DNA from: DAOTXL01 sp034435455 | Lineage (GTDB): Bacteria > Chloroflexota > Anaerolineae > JAAYZQ01 | Assembly: GCA_034435455.1 (NCBI GenBank) | Contig: DAOTXL010000077.1 | Location: forward strand, 1 to 64,000 | DNA: 64,000 nt | Direction of reading: 5' to 3' | Program-made: the position numbers and the translations under genes | In this document: positions 8,395 to 16,759 of the stretch, one piece after another | Numbering within the stretch: position 1 is the first letter of the stretch | Layout: each line of letters opens with the position of its first letter | Notes under the pieces: model-generated | The model's input: only the letters and a program-made list of their open reading frames with translations | The model's database searches: none | What the model was told of the DNA's origin: nothing

Positions 8395-8716
8395 AGGACG
8401 CCTCTTCAGAGTATAGAATCCGCGCGGTTTGCAAAATTTCCTCACGCCGCACCCAGTTCGTGGTGCGCTCCAGCGCGCGCTTGCTGATCAGATCAACCCT
8501 TCGCCCGAAAAGTTTCTCTAATTCGAGTTGCATCTGGACATGATCAAGCAGTCCCCAATCGGCATCGGGCGCGAAAGTAACGACGAGGTCCAGATCGCTA
8601 TCGGGGCAAAAGTCGTCGCGCAAAGCAGAGCCGAACAACGCCAGTTCGCGGATTTTCCAACGTCTGCAAAAAGCAGCAATCTCCGGTGTGGCAAACGGTA
8701 TTGTGATCGTTAACAC
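8381..8716 (-). CDS. mntA: MntA-type minimal nucleotidyltransferase antitoxin
   Basis: 111 residues. The start is a GTG at 8716 with GAGAGG upstream. The nucleotidyltransferase motif G-S-x10-D-x-D is intact (GSALRDDFCPDSDLDLVV), and a downstream acidic strand (RVDLIS) supplies the third carboxylate. This fits antitoxins that AMPylate HepT. It overlaps hepT and lies 22 bp after the dehydrogenase gene. It may be cotranscribed with that gene, since I saw no separate promoter. Confidence 0.9.
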   Translation of the reverse strand: MLTITIPFATPEIAAFCRRWKIRELALFGSALRDDFCPDSDLDLVVTFAPDADWGLLDHVQMQLELEKLFGRRVDLISKRALERTTNWVRREEILQTARILYSEEASYATR

Positions 8717-8738
8717 ATCAACCTCTCATTCAATCAGG

Positions 8739-10067
8739 CTACCCCTTGCCGATCGCCTTGTAGGTGAACCCGGCTGCCCGCGCCGTTGCCGCATCGAACA
8801 CGTTGCGGCCATCCACCAGGATCGGGGTGCGCATCGTCGCCTTGAGCCAGGCCAGGTCCAGCTCACAATATGGACGATGCCGGGTGACCAGGACCGCCGC
8901 ATCTGCGCCTTGCAGGGCCATCTCCAGGTTGCGGGTCAGTTCATAGCCCTCCAACTCGCGGACGTAGGGGTCGTGGGCCACCACGCGGGCGCCCTGGGCC
9001 TGGAGCGCCTCGATGACCGGCACGGCCGGAGTGTTGCGCGTATCGTCCGAGTCCTCCAGATAGGCCACGCCCAGCACCGTGACGCGGGCGGCGGCAGGGG
9101 TCACGCCGCGCTCGGCCATAGCCTTCACCGCCAGGTCGGCCAGGTGCAGCGGCATCTCGTCGTTGATCTGCCGGGCCAGCGTAGTCAACCGCAACGGCAC
9201 CGGGAAGGCGCCGTAGGTATCCACGCCGAACTTGAGCAGCCACGAATCCTTGGGCAGGCAGTGGCCGCCCACCCCGGCGCCCGGCAGGTGCATGTTCCGG
9301 TCGGGACGGGCGTTCATCAGCCGTCGGATCTCGAACACATCCACCCCCATCGCCTCGCAAACCCGCGCCATTTCGTTGGCAAAGGCAATGTTCACGTCGC
9401 GGTAAGCGTTCTCCATCGTCTTGGCCAGTTCGGCGGCCAGCACGCTGGTGGGCGTGATCTCCCGGCGGACGATGGTCTTGTACAGTTCCACGGCCCGCCT
9501 CGTGCTTTCTTCGTTGATGCCACCCACCACCCGGGGAAAGTCGGTGATATATTGCAGCAGTTTGCCGGGCATCACCCGTTCGTAGGAAAAGGCCAGGTAG
9601 AAATCTTCGCCGGCTTTCAGGCCCGATCCCTCTTCCAGGATCGGTTTGACCACCTGTTCGGTGGTGCCGGGGGCCACGGTGGATTCGATGACCACCAGCG
9701 TGCCCGGCTGCAGGTGTTGAGCGGCCTGGGCACTGACCGTGCGCAGGCTCAGGTACTCGGGGATGCGGTTGGTATCGGTCGGTGTCTGCACGTCAATCAG
9801 GATGACGTCCGCCTGTCTGCACACCGTAAAGTCATCGGTCACGTGGAAGCTCTTTTTCTCCAGGACGACACGGGCGATCAGTTCGTCCATGCCCGGTTCG
9901 TCCCCCTCGAACGGGTTTTTGCCGCCGTTAATCCAGTCGATCTTCCAGCCCGACCGGCGGGAGCGCCGCTGGATGCCGATCACGGTGTGGCCCGGCACGT
10001 CGGCCAGGAGTGCTGCTGCCGGGATGCCAACATAACCCATCCCAATAACCACGATAGTGCGTTGCAT
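8739..10067 (-). CDS. Nucleotide-sugar 6-dehydrogenase (UDP-ManNAc/UDP-Glc dehydrogenase family)
   Basis: 442 residues from the ATG at 10067. The N-terminus is an NAD Rossmann fold (VIGMGYVGIPAAALLA). The central dimerisation and catalytic region has the nucleophilic Cys in GAGVGGHCLPKDSW, and a C-terminal UDP-binding Rossmann-like domain follows (VTVLGVAYLEDSDDTRNTP). The NGGKNPFEGDEPG motif and overall length fit the UDP-N-acetyl-mannosamine/glucosamine dehydrogenase branch, which makes uronic acids for surface polysaccharides by two NAD-dependent oxidations. The substrate cannot be fixed from sequence. It lies 23 bp after hdrB and is functionally foreign to the surrounding redox genes. Confidence 0.88.
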   Translation of the reverse strand: MQRTIVVIGMGYVGIPAAALLADVPGHTVIGIQRRSRRSGWKIDWINGGKNPFEGDEPGMDELIARVVLEKKSFHVTDDFTVCRQADVILIDVQTPTDTNRIPEYLSLRTVSAQAAQHLQPGTLVVIESTVAPGTTEQVVKPILEEGSGLKAGEDFYLAFSYERVMPGKLLQYITDFPRVVGGINEESTRRAVELYKTIVRREITPTSVLAAELAKTMENAYRDVNIAFANEMARVCEAMGVDVFEIRRLMNARPDRNMHLPGAGVGGHCLPKDSWLLKFGVDTYGAFPVPLRLTTLARQINDEMPLHLADLAVKAMAERGVTPAAARVTVLGVAYLEDSDDTRNTPAVPVIEALQAQGARVVAHDPYVRELEGYELTRNLEMALQGADAAVLVTRHRPYCELDLAWLKATMRTPILVDGRNVFDAATARAAGFTYKAIGKG

Positions 10068-10090
10068 CTTCCCCTTCTAACCTCCAATTT

Positions 10091-10978
10091 CTAATCTTTA
10101 ATCTCTAATTTAACCCGATTCATCCTCAACCCCAACTCATCGGGCGTGAAACCCAAAGCCAGCCCCAGCAATTGCGGGTAATAGAGCACCGGCAGGCGGT
10201 AGGTCACGCCAAACTGGCGCTCGATGCTGCGTTGATTGATCTCGTACATGATGTCGCAGAAAGGGCAGATGAGGATCAGGCCATCGGCCCCGGCGATGTG
10301 GACATGTTCCAGCTTGCTGTGGGCGATGGCCAGGGCCGTTTCCGGGTCAATGGCCAGGATGCCGCCGCCGCAACATTCCCCCTCTTCTTCATAGGGCACC
10401 AGCCGGGCGCCGGTAGCCTCAATCAGGTCGCCCAGGGTGTGGGGGTTCTCCGGATCGTCGAACCGGCCGTGGAGGTGGGCCGGCTTGAGATAGTGGCAGC
10501 CATAATGGGCGGCGAAGCCGTACGATGAGAGATCGATCCCTTTCCCTTCGCTCCGGGCGAGCGCCACCATCTGGCGCAGCCGCTCCGGGCCGACCTCTTC
10601 GTAGAGGATGCGGGCGTAATGGCGTACCCGCACCGTGCCCTCGTAGCGGCGGCCGGTCGTCTCGGCCAGCAGGGCGTTGACGCGGGCCCGCAGCGCCTGG
10701 TCATGCCGGAGGCGATAATCCGCTTCCAACAGGGTGCCGGTGCAGGCGCTGCACAGCGCACACACCTCCAGCCCTCGCTCCTCGGCCAGGGCCAGGTTGT
10801 TGGCTGCCATCAGCAGGGCCGCCTCCCACTGGAGCGGTTTGGTCGGATAGCCGCAACAGGTAAAGCCTTCCACGTCCACGAACTCCAGGCCCAGCCGTTC
10901 CGCCGTCCGTCGGGCGGCCAGCTCGTAGTTCATGGCCCGTACCGGCACGGTGCAACCCAGGTATAGTGCGAATTTCAT
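10091..10978 (-). CDS. hdrB: Heterodisulfide reductase subunit B-like protein
   Basis: 295 residues from the ATG at 10978. It carries two CCG domains. The first has C9, C41-C42 and C76-x2-C79 (FTCCGYP, CSAC). The second has YGCHYLKPAHL, ECCGGGI and CPFC. In HdrB these bind two non-cubane [4Fe-4S] clusters that reduce a disulfide. All cluster cysteines appear present, so catalysis is plausible, but a bacterium is not expected to use CoM-S-S-CoB and the real disulfide substrate is unknown. The start overlaps the hdrC stop by 4 bp (ATGA), indicating translational coupling. Confidence 0.9.
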   Translation of the reverse strand: MKFALYLGCTVPVRAMNYELAARRTAERLGLEFVDVEGFTCCGYPTKPLQWEAALLMAANNLALAEERGLEVCALCSACTGTLLEADYRLRHDQALRARVNALLAETTGRRYEGTVRVRHYARILYEEVGPERLRQMVALARSEGKGIDLSSYGFAAHYGCHYLKPAHLHGRFDDPENPHTLGDLIEATGARLVPYEEEGECCGGGILAIDPETALAIAHSKLEHVHIAGADGLILICPFCDIMYEINQRSIERQFGVTYRLPVLYYPQLLGLALGFTPDELGLRMNRVKLEIKD

Positions 10979-11478
10979 GCTTCTTCCGCCTCTTTCACCA
11001 CACCACAGCGGACCAGGATGCGTCGCACGTCGTCGGCCTGTTCCTGGATCGGCGGCAGGCCCTGTTCTGCCCGGCGCTCGTTCTCAAAGGCGGTGATCTC
11101 GTACAGCCGGCCATGGTCGCGCAGCAGGCCTGCCTGTTGGAGGAAGGCCGGCGGCACATACCCCTGGCGCACGGCAATGTTGCGGATGGCGTTCATCAGC
11201 TCCGGGATGTGCACATCCTGGGGACAGCGTTCGTAGCAGGTGTAGCAGGTCGAGCACAGCCACACAAACTCGCTGCTCAGGACCTCCTGGCGCATGCCCA
11301 GCAGGGCCATGCGCACGATGCGCCGGGGGTTGTATTTTTCCGTCCGTCCGGCCACCGGGCAGCCGGCCACGCAGGTGCCGCACGAGAAGCAGCGCAAAAA
11401 GCGCTCCCCGCCCGGTTCGGCGGCGATCTCGGCCCGGAAGCCGGGGTCCAGGCGGCCCACGTCTATCATCTCAGGCAT
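10975..11478 (-). CDS. hdrC: Heterodisulfide reductase subunit C-like protein
   Basis: 167 residues from the ATG at 11478. Two [4Fe-4S] motifs are present: CFSCGTCVAGCP and CSTCYTCYERCP. They are spaced as in HdrC, which relays electrons from HdrA to HdrB. The C-terminal helical part (IPELMNAIRNIAVRQG) is also typical. It lies 24 bp after the hdrD-like gene and overlaps hdrB by 4 bp. There is no transmembrane segment, so this is the soluble HdrABC type. Confidence 0.92.
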   Translation of the reverse strand: MPEMIDVGRLDPGFRAEIAAEPGGERFLRCFSCGTCVAGCPVAGRTEKYNPRRIVRMALLGMRQEVLSSEFVWLCSTCYTCYERCPQDVHIPELMNAIRNIAVRQGYVPPAFLQQAGLLRDHGRLYEITAFENERRAEQGLPPIQEQADDVRRILVRCGVVKEAEEA

Positions 11479-11502
11479 CGGCCCCGCTCCTACCCGTCCA
11501 CT

Positions 11503-12636
11503 CTATCCCTTTACGGCCTGGCCGATCCAGCCGATCAGATCGCGAACCTCCACCGAGCGGTCGGCCTCCAGGTCCCGCGCGGCGCAGGTCAGGTGGATCT
11601 GGCACTTGGGGCAGGTGGTCAGCATCACCTGGGCGCCCGTCTCCCGCGCCTGGCGCAGCTTTTCCTGCTGGATCAGTTTGGAACAGCCGCTGCAATTGAC
11701 CCACGCCGTCGAGCCGCAGCACATGGCGCGCTCGCGGTTGTCTTCCATCTCGGCCAGCTCGAGGCCCGGCACACCGGCCAGGACCTGGCGGGGCGGTTCG
11801 TACACCTTCAGGTAGCGGCCCAGACGGCAGGGGTCGTGATAGGTCACGCGGCCGGGCAGTGGTTCCAGGGTCAGGTCGCCCCCGGCCATCTTGTCGGCCA
11901 GCAGTTCGGTCAGGTGCAGCATCTCGAAAGGCAACTGGCCCACAAAGGCCGGGTATTCGTTCTTGAAGGCGTTGTAGCATTCGGCACAGGTAAAGATCAC
12001 CTTCCGGGCCCCGCCGGCCCGGATCGTTTCGACATTCAGCTCTGCCAGCCGCCGGAAGCTGGCCAGGTCCCCGGCCAGCAACAGGTCGGCGCCGCAGCAC
12101 CGTTCGGCGTTGCTGACGATGGGGGCGATCCCGACCCGGTTCAGCAACCGCACGGCGCTGCGGGCAATGGCCAGGGCCTGGACCCCCAGGTCGGCAAAGA
12201 TGACGTCGAAAAAGGGCAGGCAGCCCACAAAATAAAAGTACTCCCCGTTCTCCACCACCTCCATGTCGGCGGTCAGCCAGTCGGTGCGGTTCTGGTGGAC
12301 GTTCATCGTCTGGATGCGCATCACTTCCTGCAGGATGCCGTTGTGGGCATAGATGCCCCGCTCGCCGGCCTGGAACGCCTCGGCCCGCATTTCGATGATG
12401 AACCGGGCGAAATCCACATGGGAGGGGCAGCGGGCGCTGCACAACCCGCAGGTCATGCACATCCACAGATGGGGGTCGGCCATGACCGCCGTGGCCTCGC
12501 CGCCGACCACCCGCTCGACGATGCGGCGGGGCGAATAGTCGGGGTCCACCCAGGCCAGCGGGCAACTGCCGGTACACTTGCCACAGTCCAGGCACAGATA
12601 GGCCCGGGTCCGTTGGATGATCGCTTGAAAGTTCAT
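11503..12636 (-). CDS. HdrD-like iron-sulfur protein (HdrC and HdrB modules fused)
   Basis: 377 residues from the ATG at 12636. The N-terminal HdrC-like part has two [4Fe-4S] motifs, CLDCGKCTGSCP and CMTCGLCSARCP. The C-terminal part has two CCG domains: FVGCLPFF / ERCCGAD / CAEC, and DPCRLGRYLK / AMCCGS / CPKC. This is the architecture of HdrD, TmcB and related oxidoreductases. With a separate hdrBC pair immediately downstream, the locus encodes two different CCG-type catalytic units, so either two acceptors are used or one unit is a relay. It is soluble. The substrate is unknown. Confidence 0.88.
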   Translation of the reverse strand: MNFQAIIQRTRAYLCLDCGKCTGSCPLAWVDPDYSPRRIVERVVGGEATAVMADPHLWMCMTCGLCSARCPSHVDFARFIIEMRAEAFQAGERGIYAHNGILQEVMRIQTMNVHQNRTDWLTADMEVVENGEYFYFVGCLPFFDVIFADLGVQALAIARSAVRLLNRVGIAPIVSNAERCCGADLLLAGDLASFRRLAELNVETIRAGGARKVIFTCAECYNAFKNEYPAFVGQLPFEMLHLTELLADKMAGGDLTLEPLPGRVTYHDPCRLGRYLKVYEPPRQVLAGVPGLELAEMEDNRERAMCCGSTAWVNCSGCSKLIQQEKLRQARETGAQVMLTTCPKCQIHLTCAARDLEADRSVEVRDLIGWIGQAVKG

Positions 12637-12762
12637 GGCGAGAACAATTCCCCTTTGACAAAATCGTATGGCTGTGATAGTGAGAACCGGAATTGGCTCC
12701 GGTAGAGCCTTCCCCCTCGTTGCGGAGACAAGCCTCCGGGATCCCCACTCCTTTTTTAGGGC

Positions 12763-13269
12763 CTATCCGAAGACCTGGGGGGCAGGCTCCCCGGCCTGCC
12801 CGGACGGCCTGGAAAGGCCATCCCACCCATTTTCGGGTAGGTTCTTATCGGACCCTGGTTTCAACAGCAGCGGATTTGCTCCTGCCTGTTTGATCTGCGC
12901 CGTAAACTCGGTCACCACCTGAGCGAAGCGGGCCCCCTCCGCTGCCGAGATCCACTCCAGGCGCAGCCGGCCCGGGTCTATGCCCAGCAGGGCCATCAGG
13001 GAGCGGGCCAGTTCGACGTTGCGCACCGCCTTTTCGTTGCCCGAGAGGTAATGACAGTCGCCCGGATGGCAGCCGGTGACCAGCACGCCATCGGCGCCGG
13101 CCCCCAACGCTTCCAGGATGAACAGGGGGCTGACCCGCCCGGAGCACATCACCCGGATGACGCGCGTGGTGGGCGGGTATTGGATGCGGCTCACCCCGGC
13201 CAGGTCGGCGCCGGCGTAGGAGCACCAGTTGCAGGCAAAGACTATAATTTTCGGTTGAAACTCATCCAT
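12763..13269 (-). CDS. mvhD: MvhD/FlpD-like electron-transfer subunit
   Basis: 168 residues from the ATG at 13269, directly adjacent to the hdrA stop (TAA then ATG). The MvhD [2Fe-2S] motifs are complete: ACNWCSYAGADLAG, RVMCSGRVSP, and GCHPGDCHY. MvhD carries electrons between an electron-donating enzyme and HdrA. The last 30 or so residues, after ANPLLLKPG, run through a GC-rich hairpin at 12780-12801 and do not look like the family, so the C-terminus was probably extended by repeat insertion or loss of the original stop. The 126 bp between this gene and the next one hold nothing recognisable. Confidence 0.9.
   Translation of the reverse strand: MDEFQPKIIVFACNWCSYAGADLAGVSRIQYPPTTRVIRVMCSGRVSPLFILEALGAGADGVLVTGCHPGDCHYLSGNEKAVRNVELARSLMALLGIDPGRLRLEWISAAEGARFAQVVTEFTAQIKQAGANPLLLKPGSDKNLPENGWDGLSRPSGQAGEPAPQVFG
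12780..12801. other. GC-rich hairpin within the mvhD 3' end
   Basis: An 8-bp perfect stem (12780-12787 with 12794-12801) encloses a 6-nt loop. It overlaps the atypical C-terminal codons of mvhD and may be a partial terminator or part of a repeat element. Confidence 0.5.
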
Positions 13270-15042
13270 TTACACCCCCATCGCCGCCTGGATCATGGCC
13301 GTCACCTGCCGGCTGGTAAAGTGGGCTGCCTGCATGGCGCAGGTGGGGCAGACGACGGCGCAGGCCCCGCACCCCTTGCACAGCACCGGGTTCACCCGCG
13401 CCACGGTCCGGCCGGCGGGTCGGTTGGTCAGCCGGAAGAAAACAGTCTCTGGCAGCGGGAGCTCCACAAACTCGATGGCGCCAAACTCACAGACATCGGC
13501 GCAGCGCCGGCAACCCCGGCACAGAGATTCATCCACGTGGGAGACCGCCCCCGGGGCGCGGACCTGCTCTTTCGAGAGGACCGTCGCCGCCCGGGCCGCC
13601 GCGCCCAGGGCCTGGCCGATGGCCTCCTCCAGGTGGGCCGGCCAGTGGGCGCTGCCGCACAAAAAGATCCCATCGGTGGCAAAATCCAGCGGACGGAGCT
13701 TGACATGGGCCTCCAGGAAAAAGCCATACTCGTCCACCGGCACCTTGAGGAGCTGGGCCAGCTCGCGGGCGCCTGGGGCCGGCACCGGCGGCGTCGAGAG
13801 CACCAGCAGGTCGTAGGGGATGCTCAGCCGGGCCCCCAGCAGTTCGTCGTAGACGACCACCCGCCCGGCCGCCACCTGCGGCGGGTCCTGGGGCGTGTAG
13901 CGCGTAAAGAGGACGCCCAGGTCGCGCGCCCGCCCGTAATAGTCCTCGAAGTAGGTGCCGTGTACCTCGATGTCGCGGTAAAGCACATAGACTTCGGCCT
14001 GTGGGTTGCGCTCCTTGAGCAACATGGCGTTCTTGATCGCCGTCAGGCAGCAGATGCGCCCGCAATAGGCGTGCGTCTCGTCGCGGGCGCCCACACATTG
14101 AATCATGACCAGGTGGGAGATAGGATATGGGATCTTGCCGGCAGCCAGCCGCTGCTCGAGTTCCTGCTGGGTGATGACGCGCGGGTCGTCGCCGTAGCCG
14201 TAACGGCCCACCGGCTTGAATTCCTGGGCCCCGGTGGCGACCAGGATGACGCCGGCCGGCACCGGCAGGCTCACTTCCCGGCCGAACTGCCGGGTGCGCA
14301 CCAGCAGGGTAAAGTTGCCGATATACCCCTGCACCTCCTGCACCTCTGCCGAGGTCAGGACCTCGATGCGCGGTTCGTCGCGCACCCCGGCCACGTGGCG
14401 CTCGACCAGCTCCCGGGCGTGGGCCATGGTGGGATACAATCTGTCGAGGTGGCGCAGCACCCCCCCCAGTTCCGGCTCCCGTTCGATGAGGGTCACGGCA
14501 AAGCCACGGCGGGCCAGGCTCAGGGCGGCCGTCATGCCGGCCACCCCCCCGCCGAGGACCGCAGCCGTCGGCTGAACCGGCAGCCTGGCCTCCTCCAGAG
14601 GCTCCAGCAGGGCGGCCCTGGCCACGCCCATGCGGATCAGGTCTTGGGCTTTCTGAGTGGCCTGCTCGCCGTCGCGCATGTGTACCCACGAACATTGGTC
14701 CCGGATGTTGACGAACTCGAACAGATAGCGGTTGAGGCCGGCCTCCTCGCAGGTCGCCTGGAACAGCGGCTCGTGGGTGCGCGGTGTGCAGGAAGCGACC
14801 ACCACCCGGTTCAGATTGTGGGTGGCGATGGCAGAGCGGATCTCGGCCAGCCCGGCGTCGGAGCAGGTAAACAGGCTGTCGCCGGCCCAGACGACGCCGG
14901 GCAGCGCCCGCGCCGACTCGACCAGGGCCGGCACGTCCAGATAGCCGGCGATGTTGTGCCCGCAGTGGCAGACAAATACCCCAATGCGCGGGGCTTGCCT
15001 TCCGGGTGCCTGTGCTTCCTCCGGCCTTGAGCTACGAAACAT
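13270..15042 (-). CDS. hdrA: HdrA-like flavoprotein, QmoB-like, lacking the C-x-x-C/ferredoxin insert
   Basis: 590 residues from the ATG at 15042. It has the HdrA N-domain (GVFVCHCGHNIAG), an FAD site (AVLGGGVAGMTAALSLA), the C-x10-C-x3-CC cluster (CVGARDETHAYCGRICC) and a C-terminal 2[4Fe-4S] ferredoxin (CRGCRRCADVCE, CKGCGACAVVCP). It lacks the C-S-x-C-I-L-x-P-K-M motif and the inserted ferredoxin; the equivalent region reads LYPTMAHARELVERHV. Followed immediately by mvhD, the pair looks like an unfused QmoB. The neighbouring HdrA at 15049-16344 has precisely the parts missing here, so the two probably form a heteromer. Confidence 0.88.
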   Translation of the reverse strand: MFRSSRPEEAQAPGRQAPRIGVFVCHCGHNIAGYLDVPALVESARALPGVVWAGDSLFTCSDAGLAEIRSAIATHNLNRVVVASCTPRTHEPLFQATCEEAGLNRYLFEFVNIRDQCSWVHMRDGEQATQKAQDLIRMGVARAALLEPLEEARLPVQPTAAVLGGGVAGMTAALSLARRGFAVTLIEREPELGGVLRHLDRLYPTMAHARELVERHVAGVRDEPRIEVLTSAEVQEVQGYIGNFTLLVRTRQFGREVSLPVPAGVILVATGAQEFKPVGRYGYGDDPRVITQQELEQRLAAGKIPYPISHLVMIQCVGARDETHAYCGRICCLTAIKNAMLLKERNPQAEVYVLYRDIEVHGTYFEDYYGRARDLGVLFTRYTPQDPPQVAAGRVVVYDELLGARLSIPYDLLVLSTPPVPAPGARELAQLLKVPVDEYGFFLEAHVKLRPLDFATDGIFLCGSAHWPAHLEEAIGQALGAAARAATVLSKEQVRAPGAVSHVDESLCRGCRRCADVCEFGAIEFVELPLPETVFFRLTNRPAGRTVARVNPVLCKGCGACAVVCPTCAMQAAHFTSRQVTAMIQAAMGV

Positions 15043-15048
15043 GGGTGG

Positions 15049-16344
15049 TCATCCTCTCCCCTCAAGGCCCAGCGCCATTTCGGCCGCCCGCGCTGCGGCG
15101 GCGCTGGCCTGGGCCACCGACTGGGGAATATCGGCCGGCCCCAGACAACAGCCACAGGCCACGATGCCGGGCCGGCTGGTGTCGGTCGGGGCGAAGGGGT
15201 CCACGCGGACAAAGCCGAACTCGTCCAGCTCGATGCCCAGCACGGCGGCCAGTTGTGGGGCATCGTGGCGCGGCACCAGGCTGGTGGCCAGCACGGCCAG
15301 GTCCACCGTCATCCGCTGCGGGCGCGAGGTGGCCGCATCCTCATACCTGACCACCGGGTTGTGGTTGTCGTCCTCCAGGATCTGGGCCACCCGCCCGTGG
15401 ATAAAAGTGACGCCAAAATCACGCCGGGCCCGGTCCATGTACTCCCGGAACCCTTTGCCCGAACCCCTCAAATCGGTATAGAATATGTAGGAACGTGTCT
15501 CAGGATCGTGCTCCCAGGCCAGCACCGCCTCTTTGGTCGAGTGGACGCAGCACACCGTTGAGCAGTAGCGGTTGTGGCGCACATGCCGCGAACCGGTGCA
15601 CTGCACAAAGCCGAGGGTCCTGGCCGGTCGTCCGTCGGAGGGGCGCAGCAGTTGGCCGCCGGTTGGCCCCGCGGCGCTGATGAGCCGCTCGTACTCCAGG
15701 GCGGTGATGACGTTGGGATAGCGTCGATAGCCGTACTGGCTCAGAGGGGTCGGATCGTAAAAGTCGTAGCCGGTGGCGACGACGAGGGCCCCTACCTCCA
15801 GCGTCAGTTCCCGATCCTGCTGCTCGAACCGGATCGCCCCGGCCGGGCATACCTTCTGACACAGGCCACATTTGCCCCGGAGCAGATAGGTGCATTGCTC
15901 CGGGTCAATGGTCATTACCAGCGGCACCGCCTGGGGGAAATAGAGATAGATCGCCCGGCGCTGGCTCAATCCCAGGTTGAAGGCATCGGGCACCGGACGG
16001 GGGCATTTGAGGGCGCACTCGCCGCAGCCGGTACACCGCTCCTCGTCCACATAGCGGGCATGTTTGAGCACCTGCACCTGAAACGCCCCGGCCTGGCCCG
16101 TCACGGCCCGGACTTCAGAACAGGTATGCAGCACCACGTTCGGATGGCGGGCGCAATCCACCATCTTGGGCGACAGGATGCAGGTCGAGCAGTCGTTGGT
16201 GGGGAAGGTCTTGTCGAGTTGTGCCATCCGCCCGCCGATGCTGGGCAGGCGTTCCACCAGGTGGACGCGCAGCCCCTGTTCGGCCAGGTCCAGCGCTGCC
16301 TGGATGCCGGCGATCCCCCCGCCGAGGACGAGAACTTGTTTCAC
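15049..16344 (-). CDS. hdrA: HdrA-like flavoprotein, short QmoA-like form
   Basis: 431 residues from the ATG at 16344. It begins directly at the FAD motif (VLVLGGGIAGIQAALDLA), without the HdrA N-domain. It has the canonical motif D-C-S-T-C-I-L-S-P-K-M, an inserted ferredoxin (CTGCGECALKCP and CGLCQKVCP) and the C-x11-C-x3-CC cluster (CTGSRHVRHNRYCSTVCC). The chain ends without a C-terminal ferredoxin. Its length and content resemble QmoA. The start overlaps the upstream mvhD-like gene by 4 bp. It is the internal reference showing that the residue encoded by TGA in the 5146-7701 gene is normally Cys. Confidence 0.9.
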   Translation of the reverse strand: MKQVLVLGGGIAGIQAALDLAEQGLRVHLVERLPSIGGRMAQLDKTFPTNDCSTCILSPKMVDCARHPNVVLHTCSEVRAVTGQAGAFQVQVLKHARYVDEERCTGCGECALKCPRPVPDAFNLGLSQRRAIYLYFPQAVPLVMTIDPEQCTYLLRGKCGLCQKVCPAGAIRFEQQDRELTLEVGALVVATGYDFYDPTPLSQYGYRRYPNVITALEYERLISAAGPTGGQLLRPSDGRPARTLGFVQCTGSRHVRHNRYCSTVCCVHSTKEAVLAWEHDPETRSYIFYTDLRGSGKGFREYMDRARRDFGVTFIHGRVAQILEDDNHNPVVRYEDAATSRPQRMTVDLAVLATSLVPRHDAPQLAAVLGIELDEFGFVRVDPFAPTDTSRPGIVACGCCLGPADIPQSVAQASAAAARAAEMALGLEGRG

Positions 16345-16736
16345 CGCGCCCTCTCCTCTTGCTGCCTGACAAACCGCCGCACCGCCTCGATCAGCGCCGG
16401 CCCCTCCCCCACACGCACCTGATAGAACGCCAGTTGTTCCTCCCGGAACCCCAGCAGTCCGGCCAGCCGACGCACCTCCTCGAACAGCTCCTCCGCCCGG
16501 CGGCTGCCGAACTCATAGTGGCACTCCTCCGGTGGGCAACCGACCAGCATCACCCCATCGGCCCCCTTCTGAAAGGCCTGGAGGATGGTGCTGGTTCCGA
16601 CCTGCCCCAGGCAATCCACTTTCAGCGGCCGGACCCCGGCCGGGTAGGAGAGGTGTTGTTTCCCCGCCTCTTGCAGGCTTTGGTGGGCGTTCCAATTGCA
16701 GGTAAAGATGACGACTCGCGGCTCCGATTCCGCCAT
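16341..16736 (-). CDS. Divergent MvhD-like subunit
   Basis: 131 residues from the ATG at 16736 (MAESEPRVVIFTCNWNAHQS), preceded by GGAGGG. The fold matches MvhD but key positions differ. The usual CNWC is CNWN, the MCSGRVDP motif is replaced by DCLGQVGTS, while GCPPEECHYEFGSRRAEE is retained. The [2Fe-2S] ligand set therefore seems altered, and it may bind a different cluster or act as an adaptor. It ends inside the start of hdrA (4-bp overlap) and lies 23 bp after the giant fusion gene. Confidence 0.8.
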   Translation of the reverse strand: MAESEPRVVIFTCNWNAHQSLQEAGKQHLSYPAGVRPLKVDCLGQVGTSTILQAFQKGADGVMLVGCPPEECHYEFGSRRAEELFEEVRRLAGLLGFREEQLAFYQVRVGEGPALIEAVRRFVRQQEERAR

Positions 16737-16759
16737 GTTTCCCTCCTGCCTCCTGCCCC

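Noticed and set aside
12721..12762. A CCTTTTTTAGG run downstream of mvhD as a terminator.
   Set aside because: The T-run is on the plus strand, the wrong polarity for the minus-strand operon, and no plus-strand gene ends there.
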